Assembly: GCA_902805985.1 (NCBI GenBank)
Contig: CADCUW010000339.1
Span: forward strand, 1-14,953
DNA: 14,953 nt
DNA from: an uncultured Rubrobacteraceae bacterium
GTDB taxonomy: Bacteria; Actinomycetota; Rubrobacteria; Rubrobacterales; Rubrobacteraceae
Direction: 5' to 3'
Below, one piece after another: positions 1-7,426 of the stretch. The notes beneath the pieces were generated by a model. It was given only the letters and a program-made list of their open reading frames with translations, ran no database searches and was not told the origin of the DNA. Numbering within the stretch: the first letter of the stretch is position 1; every line of letters begins with the position of its first letter. The position numbers and the translations under genes are program-made.

Positions 1-534
1 GAAGTACCGGAGCACCGTCCCCGGCACGCCCCGCTCCCGGCCGTACAGCCCCACGAGCTCCTCGGCGGCGAGCTTGGAGAGCGCGTATGGCGAGGCGGGC
101 GCCCGCGGGTGGTCCTCGCCGACGGGCCTCCCGGGGTCAGAACCGTAGACGGATGAGGACGAGGCGTAGACGAACCGCGTGCCCCCGGCCTTGCCGGCCG
201 CCTCGAGCAACCGCTCCGTGGTGAGGACGTTTCGGGCCACGTACCGCGGAAAATTCGGACCCCAGCTCCGGCGGACCCCGGGCTCGCCGGCGAGGTGGGC
301 GACGCAACCGACGCCGTCGAGCACAGCGTCGAGGTCGAGGTCGAGCAGGTCGCCTTCGACGAGGCGGAACCGGCCGTGACCCAGTGCGCCCTCGAGGTTC
401 CTCTCTTTGGTCCGGCGGGAGTAGTAGCCGGTGAAGGCGTCCACGCCGACGACGTCGCGGCCCTCGGCCAGCAGACAGTCCACCAGGTGCGAACCTATAA
501 AGCCCGCAGCGCCCGTCACCAGGACGCCGCTCAC
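1..534 (-). CDS. NAD-dependent sugar epimerase/dehydratase, 3'-truncated by the window edge
   Basis: This is the N-terminal 178 residues of an extended short-chain dehydrogenase/reductase of the UDP-glucose 4-epimerase type, which interconverts or dehydrates nucleotide sugars with bound NAD in the cytoplasm. Reading leftward from a GTG at 532-534, the protein begins VSGVLVTGAAGFIGSHLV, giving the Rossmann dinucleotide motif GAAGFIG at residues 8-14. SSSSVYG around residues 125-131 and the catalytic YALSK (Y150, K154) follow, and the reading frame is still open at base 1 (ending LRYF). A full family member has about 310 residues, so roughly 130 are missing. Only a weak AAGGG precedes the start. 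The gene diverges from the iron transporter, so the two promoters share 535-692. The exact sugar cannot be told. Fold assignment is firm; the substrate is unknown. Confidence 0.9.
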   Translation of the reverse strand, partial: MSGVLVTGAAGFIGSHLVDCLLAEGRDVVGVDAFTGYYSRRTKERNLEGALGHGRFRLVEGDLLDLDLDAVLDGVGCVAHLAGEPGVRRSWGPNFPRYVARNVLTTERLLEAAGKAGGTRFVYASSSSVYGSDPGRPVGEDHPRAPASPYALSKLAAEELVGLYGRERGVPGTVLRYF

Positions 535-575
535 GGGCTACCCTTGATCCAGCTCACAAACCACCCGCCTGACCC

Positions 576-605
576 TTGACGTAACACAGCGCCGTAGATT
601 ACTCT
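576..605 (+). promoter_or_regulatory. Candidate promoter of the iron transporter operon
   Basis: TTGACG at 576-581 resembles a sigma-70 type -35 box. TACTCT at 600-605, 18 bases downstream, is a weak -10 match. Transcription would start near 612, just before the Fur-box-like palindrome and about 80 bases before the first start codon. The -10 element is poor, so this is tentative. Confidence 0.35.
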
Positions 606-618
606 CCTCTACGAGTTA

Positions 619-641
619 TTGCAAACGATTGTCATTAGGAA
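619..641. promoter_or_regulatory. Fur-box-like palindrome upstream of the iron transporter
   Basis: An AT-rich imperfect palindrome centred on base 630 has the core AACGATTGTCATT (624-636). Seven of eleven base pairs around the centre are complementary across 619-641. Aligned to the classical 19-bp Fur consensus GATAATGATAATCATTATC over 621-639, 12 of 19 positions match. It sits between the candidate promoter and the start of an iron(III) importer, where a Fur-family repressor would act. It does not resemble the actinobacterial IdeR/DtxR box. The role is inferred from motif and context only. Confidence 0.5.
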
Positions 642-692
642 CTGTTACCGCGTCGGCCAAGTTCGGCGCGAGGTTGGAAGGGAAGGTCGGAC

Positions 693-1799
693 TTGATCTC
701 AAGGGGCAACCTCGTCTTCGCGCTGGCCCTGCTCGCGCTCCTCGCCACGGCGGCCGGATGCGGCCAGCCGCCCCCGGAGGAGGGTAACGGCGGGGGCTCG
801 GCCCGGGAGAGCACCTCGGGGGAGACGACCGGCGGCGAGACCACCGCGCAGGAGGCGCTAGAGCCCGGCGAGGGGTCGTTGGTCGTGTACTCGGGCCGCA
901 GCGAGGAGCTGGTCGGCCCGATCTTCGAGCAGTTCGAGGAGCGGAGCGGCGTGGACGTCCAGGTCCGCTATGGGGAGACCGCCGAGCTCGCCGCGACCAT
1001 TCTGGAGGAGGGCGAGAACAGCCCGGCCGACCTCTTCTTCGCCCAGGACCCGGGCGCTTTAGGGGCGCTCGACGACGAGGGGCGCCTCACCAAGCTGCCC
1101 GACGACATCCTCGGCAGCGTCCCGGCCGAGTTCAAGGCCGATGACGGGGACTGGGTCGGTACATCCGGGCGGGCGAGGGTCGTCACGTACAACACCGAGG
1201 AGCTCCAGGAAGGCGACCTGCCCGACTCCATCTTTGGTTTTACCGATCCCGAATGGGAGGGGAGGATCGGCTGGGCCCCGACCAACGGTTCGTTTCAGGC
1301 CTTCGTTACCGCGCTGCGGGTCCTCGAGGGCGAGGACCGGGCGCGCGAGTGGCTCGAAGGCGTCCAGGCCAACGACCCGTTCGTCTATCCGGACAACCTG
1401 AGCGCCGTCGAGGGCGTGGCCTCGGGCGAGGTCCAGGCCGCCTTCGTCAACCACTACTACCTCTTCCAGGTCAAGGAGGAGCAGGGCCAGGACCTGCCCG
1501 CCGCCAACTACTTCTTCGATGGCGGAGACCCGGGCTCCCTCGTCCTCGCGGCGGGTGCGGGTGTGCTCGACACGGCGGAGAACCCCGAGGCGGGGCGGGA
1601 GTTCCTGGAGTTCGCGCTCTCGGAGGAGGCCCAGCAGTACTTCGCCGACGAGACCTACGAGTACCCGCTGGTGGAAGGCGTCGAGGTCAACGAAGAGCTG
1701 CCTCCCCTCTCGGACATACAGAGCCCCGAGGTCGACCTGAGCGACCTCGACGACCTCGGCGGCACCCTGGAGCTGTTGCAGGAGACGGGGGTTCTCTAG
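693..1799 (+). CDS. fbpA: Iron(III) ABC transporter substrate-binding lipoprotein
   Basis: This is the extracytoplasmic binding protein of a ferric iron importer, likely tethered to the outer face of the membrane. Translation starts at TTG 693, six bases after GGAAGGGAAGG. A signal peptide of about 22 residues ends in a lipobox with Cys23 (LLATAAGC). A Ser/Thr/Gly/Glu-rich spacer (about 28-60) follows, then the transferrin-like fold beginning LVVYSGRSEELVGPIFEQF. The sequence NHYYL has tandem tyrosines at residues 255-256, which in FbpA-type proteins coordinate Fe3+. The length of 368 residues is normal for the family plus a lipid anchor and linker. The permease start follows its stop by one base, so the genes form an operon. 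Family assignment is strong. Whether iron arrives as free Fe3+ or complexed with an organic or inorganic anion cannot be read from sequence. Confidence 0.93.
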   Translation: MISRGNLVFALALLALLATAAGCGQPPPEEGNGGGSARESTSGETTGGETTAQEALEPGEGSLVVYSGRSEELVGPIFEQFEERSGVDVQVRYGETAELAATILEEGENSPADLFFAQDPGALGALDDEGRLTKLPDDILGSVPAEFKADDGDWVGTSGRARVVTYNTEELQEGDLPDSIFGFTDPEWEGRIGWAPTNGSFQAFVTALRVLEGEDRAREWLEGVQANDPFVYPDNLSAVEGVASGEVQAAFVNHYYLFQVKEEQGQDLPAANYFFDGGDPGSLVLAAGAGVLDTAENPEAGREFLEFALSEEAQQYFADETYEYPLVEGVEVNEELPPLSDIQSPEVDLSDLDDLGGTLELLQETGVL

Positions 1800-1800
1800 G

Positions 1801-3405
1801 ATGACGGCCCCCACGGCGGTCCCGAGCGGGCGCGGGACGCGTCCGCGCCGCCGGCCTCCGCTGGTGCTCGGCGGGCTGGCCGGGCTAGTCGTGGCGGCGA
1901 TGGCGCTGCCGCTCATCTACCTCGTGGTGCGTTCGTTCGAGGGCGGGTGGGAGGAGATAGCGGAGGTCGTGCTCGACGGCGATACGCTGGCCGTGCTCGG
2001 CCGGAGCGCGCTGCTGGCCGGCGTCGTCACCGCCGCTTCGGTCGTGATCTCCGTGCCGCTCGCCTGGCTTACCGGACGGACGGATCTGCCGGGCAGGGGG
2101 ATCTGGGCCGTGCTCGCCGCGCTGCCGCTCGTCATACCCTCTTACGTGGGCGGGTTCGTGCTGGTGAGCGTGCTGGGACCGCGCGGGATGCTCCAGGGGT
2201 GGCTGGAACCTCTGGGTGTTGAGCGGCTGCCGGAGATCTACGGCTTCCCGGGTGCTGCGCTAGCACTGACGCTCTTCTCCTACCCCTACGTCTTCCTGAC
2301 CGTGAGAGGAGCCTTGCGGGGGGTCGACCCGGCGATGGAGGAGGCGGCGAGGAGCCTCGGGAGCGGGGCATGGGCGACTTTCGCGCGGGTCACGCTGCCG
2401 CAGCTCAGGCCGGGGATCGTGGCGGGGGCCTTGCTGGTCGCGCTCTACTGCCTCAGCGACTTCGGGGTCGTCTCGCTCCTTCAGTACGACAGCTTCTCGA
2501 ACGAGATCTACATCCAGTACCGCTCGGCCTTCGACCGGACGCCGGCCGCGATCCTGGCCCTGATGCTGGTCACCCTCACGATCGCCGTCCTCCTCGTCGA
2601 GGGCCGCACCCGCGGCCGGGCCCGCTACCACGGGAACGCCGCGTCCCGCCCGGCGAATACGGTGCCCCTCGGGCGCTGGCGCCTGCCGGCGCTGCTGTTC
2701 TGCGGCGGCGTCGTCCTGTTCGCGCTGGTGGCCCCCGTCGGCGTGCTCGGGTTCTGGCTCGCGCGCGGGCTGGCGGAGGGCGAGCCGCTGCGCCCCTTGT
2801 GGAACGCGGCGTGGAGTTCCGTCTACGCCTCCGGTCTGGCCGCGACCGTTACGGCGCTGGCGGCGTTGCCGGTGGCGATCCTGTCGGTCAGGTTCGGAGG
2901 GAGGGTTTCGGGGTTGGTGGAGAAGGCGACGTACCTCGGGTACGCGCTGCCAGGTATCGTGCTCGCGCTCTCGCTCGTCTTTTTCGGGGCGAACTACGCG
3001 CCGTGGGCCTACCAGACGCTCGGGCTGTTGGTGTTCGCGTACGCGATCCACTTCCTCCCCCAGGCCGTTGGCACCACCCGGTCGGCGCTCTTGCAGGTAA
3101 GGCCGAGCGTCGAGGAGGCCGCGCGCGGGCTCGGACGCGGGCCGGCGCGGGTCGCGGCGACCGTGACGGCGCCGCTCGCAGGATCAGGGATACTCGCGGG
3201 CGCGGCCCTGGTATTCTTGACGACGATGAAAGAGTTACCCGCCACGCTGCTGCTGGGACCGACCGGCTTCGAGACGCTCGCGACCAGGGTCTGGGGCGCA
3301 ACCTCCGAGGCGTTCTTCGCGCGGGCCGCGGCGCCCGCTTTGCTCTTGATCGGGATCTCGGCGATTCCGCTCTACCTGCTGGTTATCCGGGAGCGCGCCA
3401 AGTGA
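1801..3405 (+). CDS. fbpB: Iron(III) ABC transporter permease, fused two-domain type
   Basis: This inner-membrane channel of the iron importer has 534 residues and about 12 hydrophobic segments. It contains two binding-protein-dependent permease domains joined by a charged linker near residues 265-290 (RTRGRARYHGNAASR region). Each half carries an EAA loop, the contact site for the ATPase: EEAARSLG at about 180-187 and EEAARGLG at about 438-445. This internal duplication is typical of FbpB/AfuB proteins, which work as one fused chain rather than two subunits. The ATG follows the binding-protein stop by one base, and the TGA is shared with the GTG of the ATPase gene in a GTGA overlap. Translation of the three genes is therefore probably coupled. 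Confidence 0.94.
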   Translation: MTAPTAVPSGRGTRPRRRPPLVLGGLAGLVVAAMALPLIYLVVRSFEGGWEEIAEVVLDGDTLAVLGRSALLAGVVTAASVVISVPLAWLTGRTDLPGRGIWAVLAALPLVIPSYVGGFVLVSVLGPRGMLQGWLEPLGVERLPEIYGFPGAALALTLFSYPYVFLTVRGALRGVDPAMEEAARSLGSGAWATFARVTLPQLRPGIVAGALLVALYCLSDFGVVSLLQYDSFSNEIYIQYRSAFDRTPAAILALMLVTLTIAVLLVEGRTRGRARYHGNAASRPANTVPLGRWRLPALLFCGGVVLFALVAPVGVLGFWLARGLAEGEPLRPLWNAAWSSVYASGLAATVTALAALPVAILSVRFGGRVSGLVEKATYLGYALPGIVLALSLVFFGANYAPWAYQTLGLLVFAYAIHFLPQAVGTTRSALLQVRPSVEEAARGLGRGPARVAATVTAPLAGSGILAGAALVFLTTMKELPATLLLGPTGFETLATRVWGATSEAFFARAAAPALLLIGISAIPLYLLVIRERAK

Positions 3406-4439
3406 GCGCCGCCGTCCGACTGTCCGGGGTCGGCCGCTCCTACGGTCCCGTGCCCGCCGTACGCGACGTTGACCTCGAGGTCGGGCGCGGAGAGGTGCTC
3501 GCCCTGCTAGGCCCCTCAGGGTGCGGCAAGACGACGACCCTGCGCCTGATCGCCGGCTTCGAGGCGCCGGACGCCGGCACGGTAGAGGTCGGCGGCAGGA
3601 TCGTCGCGGGGCCCGGGGTCAACGTCCCCCCGGAGAAGCGGCGAGTCGGGATGGTCTTTCAGGACTACGCCCTCTTCCCCCACCTCACCGTCGCCCAGAA
3701 CGTCGCCTACGGCCTCCCCGGTGGGAAGAAGGCCCGCGTGGAAGAGGTCCTCGCGCTCGCCCACCTCGAAGGGCTCGGCGGGAGGATGCCCCACGAGCTC
3801 TCCGGCGGGCAGCAGCAGCGGGTGGCGCTGGCGCGGGCGCTCGCCCCCGGCCCCGAGGTCGTCCTCCTGGACGAGCCCTTCTCCAACCTCGATGCCGCGC
3901 TGCGCGTCCGCGTCAGGGCGGAGATGCGCGACATACTCGCCGACGCCGGAGCCACCGCGGTCTTCGTCACCCACGACCAGGAAGAGGCCCTGAGCATGGC
4001 TGACGAGGTGGCCGTCATGATGGAAGGCACGGTCGTCCAGAAGGCGGCGCCCGAGATCCTCTACCATAACCCGGCCAGCCGCCGAATCGCCGAGTTCGTG
4101 GGCGAGGCGAACTTTATCCCGGGAACCCACGAGAACGGCCGTCTCAGTTGCGTGCTCGGCGAGGTCCCGGCCTGCGGCGAATGCACCGGCAGCGTCGAGG
4201 CCATGCTGAGGCCCGAGGCCCTGCGCCTGCGGGCCTTACAGAACGGCGGCGTCTTGGGCGATGAGGCCGGGGCCACCGTGATCTCCCGCGAGTTCTACGG
4301 CCACGACCAGCTCATCAAATTGCGCCTCGACTCGGGACCCGTCCTCTGCTCCCGCCTCGGGGGCGGCCCCGGCTTCAGGCCCGGCGAGCGCGTCGCCGTC
4401 GGGGTCTCCGGCCCGGCCCTCGTGTTCCCGAAATCGTAG
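3402..4439 (+). CDS. fbpC: Iron(III) ABC transporter ATP-binding protein
   Basis: This cytoplasmic ATPase powers the importer. The start is GTG 3402, overlapping the permease stop by four bases and giving 345 residues. The same reading frame stays open upstream to 2370, but that part only shadows the permease. All nucleotide-binding motifs are present: Walker A GPSGCGKTT (37-45), Q-loop FQDYALFPH, signature LSGGQ (133-137), Walker B VVLLDEP (153-159) and switch His191 in VTHD. A C-terminal extension of about 110 residues, with EAMLRPEALRL, is a TOBE-type regulatory region usual in FbpC/PotA/MalK relatives. It includes a cysteine cluster, CVLGEVPACGEC, which is not a general feature of the family as far as I know. 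Substrate is assigned from the neighbouring binding protein. Confidence 0.94.
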   Translation: MSAAVRLSGVGRSYGPVPAVRDVDLEVGRGEVLALLGPSGCGKTTTLRLIAGFEAPDAGTVEVGGRIVAGPGVNVPPEKRRVGMVFQDYALFPHLTVAQNVAYGLPGGKKARVEEVLALAHLEGLGGRMPHELSGGQQQRVALARALAPGPEVVLLDEPFSNLDAALRVRVRAEMRDILADAGATAVFVTHDQEEALSMADEVAVMMEGTVVQKAAPEILYHNPASRRIAEFVGEANFIPGTHENGRLSCVLGEVPACGECTGSVEAMLRPEALRLRALQNGGVLGDEAGATVISREFYGHDQLIKLRLDSGPVLCSRLGGGPGFRPGERVAVGVSGPALVFPKS

Positions 4440-4494
4440 CTCATCCGGCCGGCGGTAGCCTGAAGCTTCACCCGGTAGCGTGCCCGCCCACGTC

Positions 4495-4734
4495 TCAGCG
4501 TGTGGCGCGGGAGGCCATCTCGCGCTCGCCTTCCCGGGTGAGGCGCAGGGCGATGATCTCGCCGTCGGGGTTCTCGGTAAGCTCGGTCAGGCCTTCCTCC
4601 CGCATATCTCGCAGGACCGGCGAGAGATCCCGCCTGCTCCAACCCCATGGGGACATCCACCGGGCGAACTCCTGGAAGGCCACCCCCGTGGCCCCCGCCG
4701 CCCGCAAGGCAAAACTCAAAATCCTGGTCTTCAA
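4495..4734 (-). CDS. Small winged-helix DNA-binding-like protein
   Basis: This 79-residue basic protein is encoded convergently to the iron transporter. The TTG start at 4732-4734 is preceded by GAGAGGAG with nine bases between. The residue pattern is a helix-turn-helix with wing: helices around 5-25 and 33-47 (WSRRDLSPVLRDMREEGL) and then a beta hairpin (LTENPDGEIIALRLTREG), as in MarR/PadR-like winged helices. No ligand or dimerisation domain is present. A TATTAA (minus strand, 4789-4794) about 55 bases upstream could be its -10. It may be a transcription factor, but no target is evident. It is not part of the iron operon by orientation. Reality of the gene is likely; function is inferred from the predicted fold. 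Confidence 0.62.
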   Translation of the reverse strand: MKTRILSFALRAAGATGVAFQEFARWMSPWGWSRRDLSPVLRDMREEGLTELTENPDGEIIALRLTREGEREMASRATR

Positions 4735-4917
4735 GTGGGCCGTCTCCTCTCTCCAGCTCGGACCTTGCCGAAACTTTCGCGTGGGCCTTTAATACGTGAG
4801 ATTCGTCGCCGGGTTTCACGAACGCTGCGAGCAGAAGGCGCCTCGGAGACGCATCGCGAGGACTCGACGGCGCTTTAGAGGGCTTCGACATCGCAGCAGG
4901 AGACGGGGCCGGTTCGC

Positions 4918-4923
4918 TAGAAT
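4918..4923 (+). promoter_or_regulatory. Candidate -10 element for the polyphosphate glucokinase gene
   Basis: TAGAAT matches five of six bases of the -10 consensus and lies 28 bases before the proposed start codon. No convincing -35 hexamer is seen 16-18 bases upstream. Confidence 0.3.
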
Positions 4924-4950
4924 GTCGCCAACTCTTCGGGGAGGTTGGAT

Positions 4951-5709
4951 TTGGAAGTTTTTGGGCTGGACGTTGGCGGATCGGGCATAAAGGGCGCGCC
5001 GGTGAACACGGAGACGGGCACCCTAACCGGGGAGAGGGCGCGCATCAAGACGCCCCAACCCGCCACTCCCGAGGCGATAGTGCGGACGGCGACGCGGGTC
5101 GTGCGGGAATCCGGGTGGAACGGGCCGGTAGGGTGCGGCTTTCCCGCGGTCATCAAAGACGGCATCGTCCACACGGCCGCGAACATAGACGACTCGGCCA
5201 TCGGGTTCGACCTCGGCGGAGCCCTGGAGAGAGAGCTTGGCACCACCGTCGGCGCCGTCAACGACGCCGACGCGGCGGGCCTGGCCGAGATGCGGTGGGG
5301 CGCCGGGCGGGGCGTCGACGGCGTAGTCCTCATGCTGACGCTCGGGACCGGCATCGGCACGTCCCTCTTCGTCGGCGGCCGGCTCATACCGAACACGGAG
5401 CTCGGCCACATCGAGATCCAGGGCCAGGACGCCGAGCACCGCGCCGCCGACGGCGCCCGCAAACAGGAGAACCTGAACTGGGAGCAGTACGCCGAACGGC
5501 TGGATGAGTACCTGCACAAGATCGAAGACCTCCTCTGGCCCGACCTGATCGTCGTCGGCGGCGGTATCAGCAAGAAGGCGGAGAAGTTCTTCCCCCACCT
5601 CACCACCCGCACCGAGATCGTCACCGCCAAGATGCGCAACGAGGCCGGCATAGCGGGCGCGGCCCTCGCCGGCATCCCGGATAAAGAGGCCGTCAGAGTG
5701 GCGGAGTAG
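4951..5709 (+). CDS. ppgK: Polyphosphate glucokinase (ROK family)
   Basis: This cytoplasmic enzyme phosphorylates glucose to glucose 6-phosphate using polyphosphate (and usually ATP). I place the start at TTG 4951, six bases after GGGGAGG (4938-4944); the TTG at 4945 abuts that site and is less likely. The 252 residues show the phosphate-binding motif DVGGSGIKG (7-15), GFPAVIKDGIVHTAANID (63-80), which is characteristic of actinobacterial PpgK, the catalytic Asp in NDADAAG (N104, D105), and LTLGTGIGT (129-137). The ROK zinc cluster is absent, as expected for PpgK rather than ATP glucokinases. It is close to the roughly 265 residues of mycobacterial enzymes. It seems to be a single-gene unit converging on folE. 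Identification is strong from motif pattern. Confidence 0.9.
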   Translation: MEVFGLDVGGSGIKGAPVNTETGTLTGERARIKTPQPATPEAIVRTATRVVRESGWNGPVGCGFPAVIKDGIVHTAANIDDSAIGFDLGGALERELGTTVGAVNDADAAGLAEMRWGAGRGVDGVVLMLTLGTGIGTSLFVGGRLIPNTELGHIEIQGQDAEHRAADGARKQENLNWEQYAERLDEYLHKIEDLLWPDLIVVGGGISKKAEKFFPHLTTRTEIVTAKMRNEAGIAGAALAGIPDKEAVRVAE

Positions 5710-5729
5710 CCAGAGCTCTGTCTAGGTAA

Positions 5730-5752
5730 AGCCGTCCCGCATCGAAACGGCT
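5730..5752. terminator. Possible bidirectional hairpin between convergent ppgK and folE
   Basis: A perfect 6-bp stem (AGCCGT at 5730-5735, ACGGCT at 5747-5752) with an 11-nt loop lies in the 66-base gap between two convergent genes. The preceding 10-bp palindrome CAGAGCTCTG (5711-5720) is right after the ppgK stop. Neither is followed by a clear T-run, so termination is only suggested by position. Confidence 0.3.
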
Positions 5753-5775
5753 ATCCGAGACGCTGACTGATTTCT

Positions 5776-6342
5776 CTAGCCGATCGCGGCCATCACCTCG
5801 GCCCGGCGGGCGGGGTCTTCGGCGAAGATACCGCGCGCGGCGGAGGTGACGGCGGTCGTGCCGGGGCTCCAGGCTCCGGTGGCGGCCATGCAGGTGTGCT
5901 CGGCCTCGACCACGACGAGCGAGCCGCGGGAGCCGAGGCCATCGTGCAGCGCATCGGCCACCTGCGCGGTGAGGCGCTCCTGGATCTGGGGCCTGGCGGC
6001 GTAGCCTTCGACGAGGCGCACTATCTCGGAGAAGCCGAGGACCTTGCCGGCCGGTACGTAGGCCGCGCCAGCACGCCCGACCATCGGCAGTAAATGATGT
6101 TCGCAGATGCTTACGAAGGGGATGTCTCGCATCAGGACGAGGTCTTCGGCTGACTCGTCAAAGGAGATGTCGAGGTGGCGGAGCGGATCTTCGCGCAGCC
6201 CCGCGAAGAGCCGGGCGTAGGCCTCCGCCACGCGGGCGGGCGTCTCCCGGAGACCCTCTCTGGTCGTGTCCTCGCCGATGGCGGCGAGGATCTCCCGCAC
6301 GGCCCGCTCGATACGGGGACCGTCGAATGCCATCTCCCCCAT
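5776..6342 (-). CDS. folE: GTP cyclohydrolase I family protein with an atypical substrate pocket
   Basis: The family converts GTP to 7,8-dihydroneopterin triphosphate, the first step of folate, biopterin or queuosine-type pathways, as a homodecamer in the cytoplasm. The 188 residues align throughout with FolE. SICEHHLLP supplies zinc ligand C80 and H83 with H82 beside them, RPQIQERLT is intact, and EAEHTCM gives H149 and zinc ligand C151. Two residues that contact the GTP phosphates in the E. coli enzyme appear replaced: Lys136 by E106 (SEIVR instead of SKI.R) and Arg185 by T155 (ATG instead of ARG/MRG). R109, the E. coli Arg139 equivalent, is kept. The start is ATG 6342, four bases after the HAD stop; a second ATG lies three codons in. 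Fold is certain; the usual substrate is less so. Confidence 0.88.
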   Translation of the reverse strand: MGEMAFDGPRIERAVREILAAIGEDTTREGLRETPARVAEAYARLFAGLREDPLRHLDISFDESAEDLVLMRDIPFVSICEHHLLPMVGRAGAAYVPAGKVLGFSEIVRLVEGYAARPQIQERLTAQVADALHDGLGSRGSLVVVEAEHTCMAATGAWSPGTTAVTSAARGIFAEDPARRAEVMAAIG

Positions 6343-6346
6343 CGCG

Positions 6347-7030
6347 CTAGCCCCGCACGATCTCGGGCAGCCCGCGGAGATCCGGGAGGACGTGGGTCGC
6401 CTCCGGCGCTACCTGATCTTTGCGGGCCACGAACACCGAGTCGACGCCCGCCTCAAAGGCCCCCCGGACGTCGGAGACGGGGTCGTTGCCGACCATGACC
6501 GCCCGGTCGGCCCGGAGGCCGGACAGTCGTAGCGCCTCCTCGAAGATCTCGCGCCGCGGCTTCTCGACGCCCAGCACCGCAGAGGCGACGATGCCGTCGA
6601 AGTAGCCCGTCCAGCCGAGGTCTTCGAGCACCTTCTCGAGCTCTATGTCCCAGTTGGAGACGACGTAGAGAGGAACGGAGAGGTACTTCAGTTCCTCCAG
6701 AACCTCGATTGACTCCGGGTAGGGGTTGAAGGAGATCCTGCGCTCCGCCACTTCGGTGAGGATTTCAAAGGGGGCCGCGATGCCGAGCTCCCCCGCCGTC
6801 CGCTCGGCGTTGCGGCGCTTGAACCGCGCGAGATCTTCTGAGGTCCGGTGCTCTATGTTCTGGTGGATGTGCCGCCGCAGGCTTCCCCACACCGGCCCGG
6901 ACGCCCTCTCGGTCGTCAACCCCCCCTTGCCGTCGGCGTACGGAGAGAGGTCCTCGACGTAGCCCTCCACGTCGAGATCCACCCACAGCAACGTCCCGTC
7001 TACGTCTAAAAAGACGCCGTCATAGCGCAT
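6347..7030 (-). CDS. HAD-superfamily hydrolase (probable phosphatase)
   Basis: This 227-residue cytoplasmic haloacid-dehalogenase-type enzyme most likely hydrolyses a phosphate ester through an aspartyl-phosphate. Motif I is FLDVDGTL (nucleophile D9, acid D11), motif II is VVSNWD (S125), motif III is Lys157 in GVEKPRREIF, and motif IV is VGNDPVSDVRGA (D183, D187). The inserted helical cap around residues 20-100 is of the C1 type found in phosphoglycolate phosphatase-like and YjjG-like members. The ATG at 7028-7030 follows GAGGG with about seven bases between. Its stop lies four bases before folE, so the two are probably co-translated. The substrate cannot be read from sequence. A pterin phosphate is suggested only by this linkage. 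Confidence 0.88.
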   Translation of the reverse strand: MRYDGVFLDVDGTLLWVDLDVEGYVEDLSPYADGKGGLTTERASGPVWGSLRRHIHQNIEHRTSEDLARFKRRNAERTAGELGIAAPFEILTEVAERRISFNPYPESIEVLEELKYLSVPLYVVSNWDIELEKVLEDLGWTGYFDGIVASAVLGVEKPRREIFEEALRLSGLRADRAVMVGNDPVSDVRGAFEAGVDSVFVARKDQVAPEATHVLPDLRGLPEIVRG

Positions 7031-7426
7031 CCTAATGCCCTCTTTCGCGCACCATCCAGGAGGTCTCCGCCAAGGTCACGCCCCCCATTTGCCGCTCATC
7101 CGTCGACCGTACAGGGAGTATAAACCTCGCCCCGACGCCCGAACGTGAAACCGTGCCCACCGAAATCCCGCCGCCATTCCTCCATTCAGAGTCTCTATTA
7201 CGGAGGAGGGTGCGGCTAGCCTTCGCGGCCCGCCAAGTTATGCCCGGAACCGTATCCTTGCGACCCGGCAACGTAGCCGTAAATGGTTATTGCCACTCGA
7301 CCGGCACAGACATTCGCCCCGGCTTTGCGCAAGCCGGCGGGGACCGGACGCGGCTACTCACGCAGACTTGCCCTGAGTGGCGGCGAGAAGTCGCTGGCCG
7401 CCCGCGAAGTTCCGTCTACGTAGCCG
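7031..7426. other. 396-base stretch without a convincing gene
   Basis: This lies between the start of the HAD gene and the end of the XRE regulator gene. It holds TATACT on the minus strand (7117-7122), a possible -10 for the HAD gene without a good -35 box. It also holds a perfect hairpin (stem 7319-7325 and 7331-7337) and a 10-base direct repeat ACGTAGCCGT at 7271-7280 and 7418-7427. A 79-codon minus-strand frame (7032-7271) crosses it but shows no recognisable fold or good ribosome site. No RNA gene was recognised. Confidence 0.5.
7317..7340. terminator. GC-rich hairpin downstream of the XRE regulator gene
   Basis: CCGGCTT (7319-7325), loop TGCGC, and AAGCCGG (7331-7337) form a perfect 7-bp stem that extends by two G-C pairs past a one-base bulge. 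It is about 90 bases downstream of the regulator stop. There is no T-run on either side, so intrinsic termination is uncertain. Confidence 0.3.

Noticed and set aside
619..641. IdeR/DtxR iron box
   Set aside because: The sequence does not show the TTAGG..CCTAA-like arms. It fits the Fur pattern better.
1059..1916. Long minus-strand open frame opposite the iron-binding protein gene
   Set aside because: It is a shadow of the lipoprotein gene in GC-rich DNA, with no recognisable domain, and the plus-strand protein is clearly real.
2370..3401. Upstream extension of the ATPase reading frame to a 689-codon protein
   Set aside because: The first 344 codons are an arginine/glycine-rich shadow of the permease gene. 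The ABC ATPase homology starts at GTG 3402, next to the permease stop.
4461..4470. Palindrome TGAAGCTTCA after the iron operon as a terminator
   Set aside because: The stem has no loop, is AT-rich, and has no T-run after it. It is an ordinary 10-base palindrome.
4295..4891. 198-codon minus-strand frame over the end of the ATPase and the intergenic region
   Set aside because: It overlaps the ATPase gene and the small winged-helix gene in another frame and shows no domain.
7032..7271. 79-codon minus-strand frame upstream of the HAD gene
   Set aside because: It has no recognisable fold, a weak ribosome site and intergenic composition. Coding was not supported.
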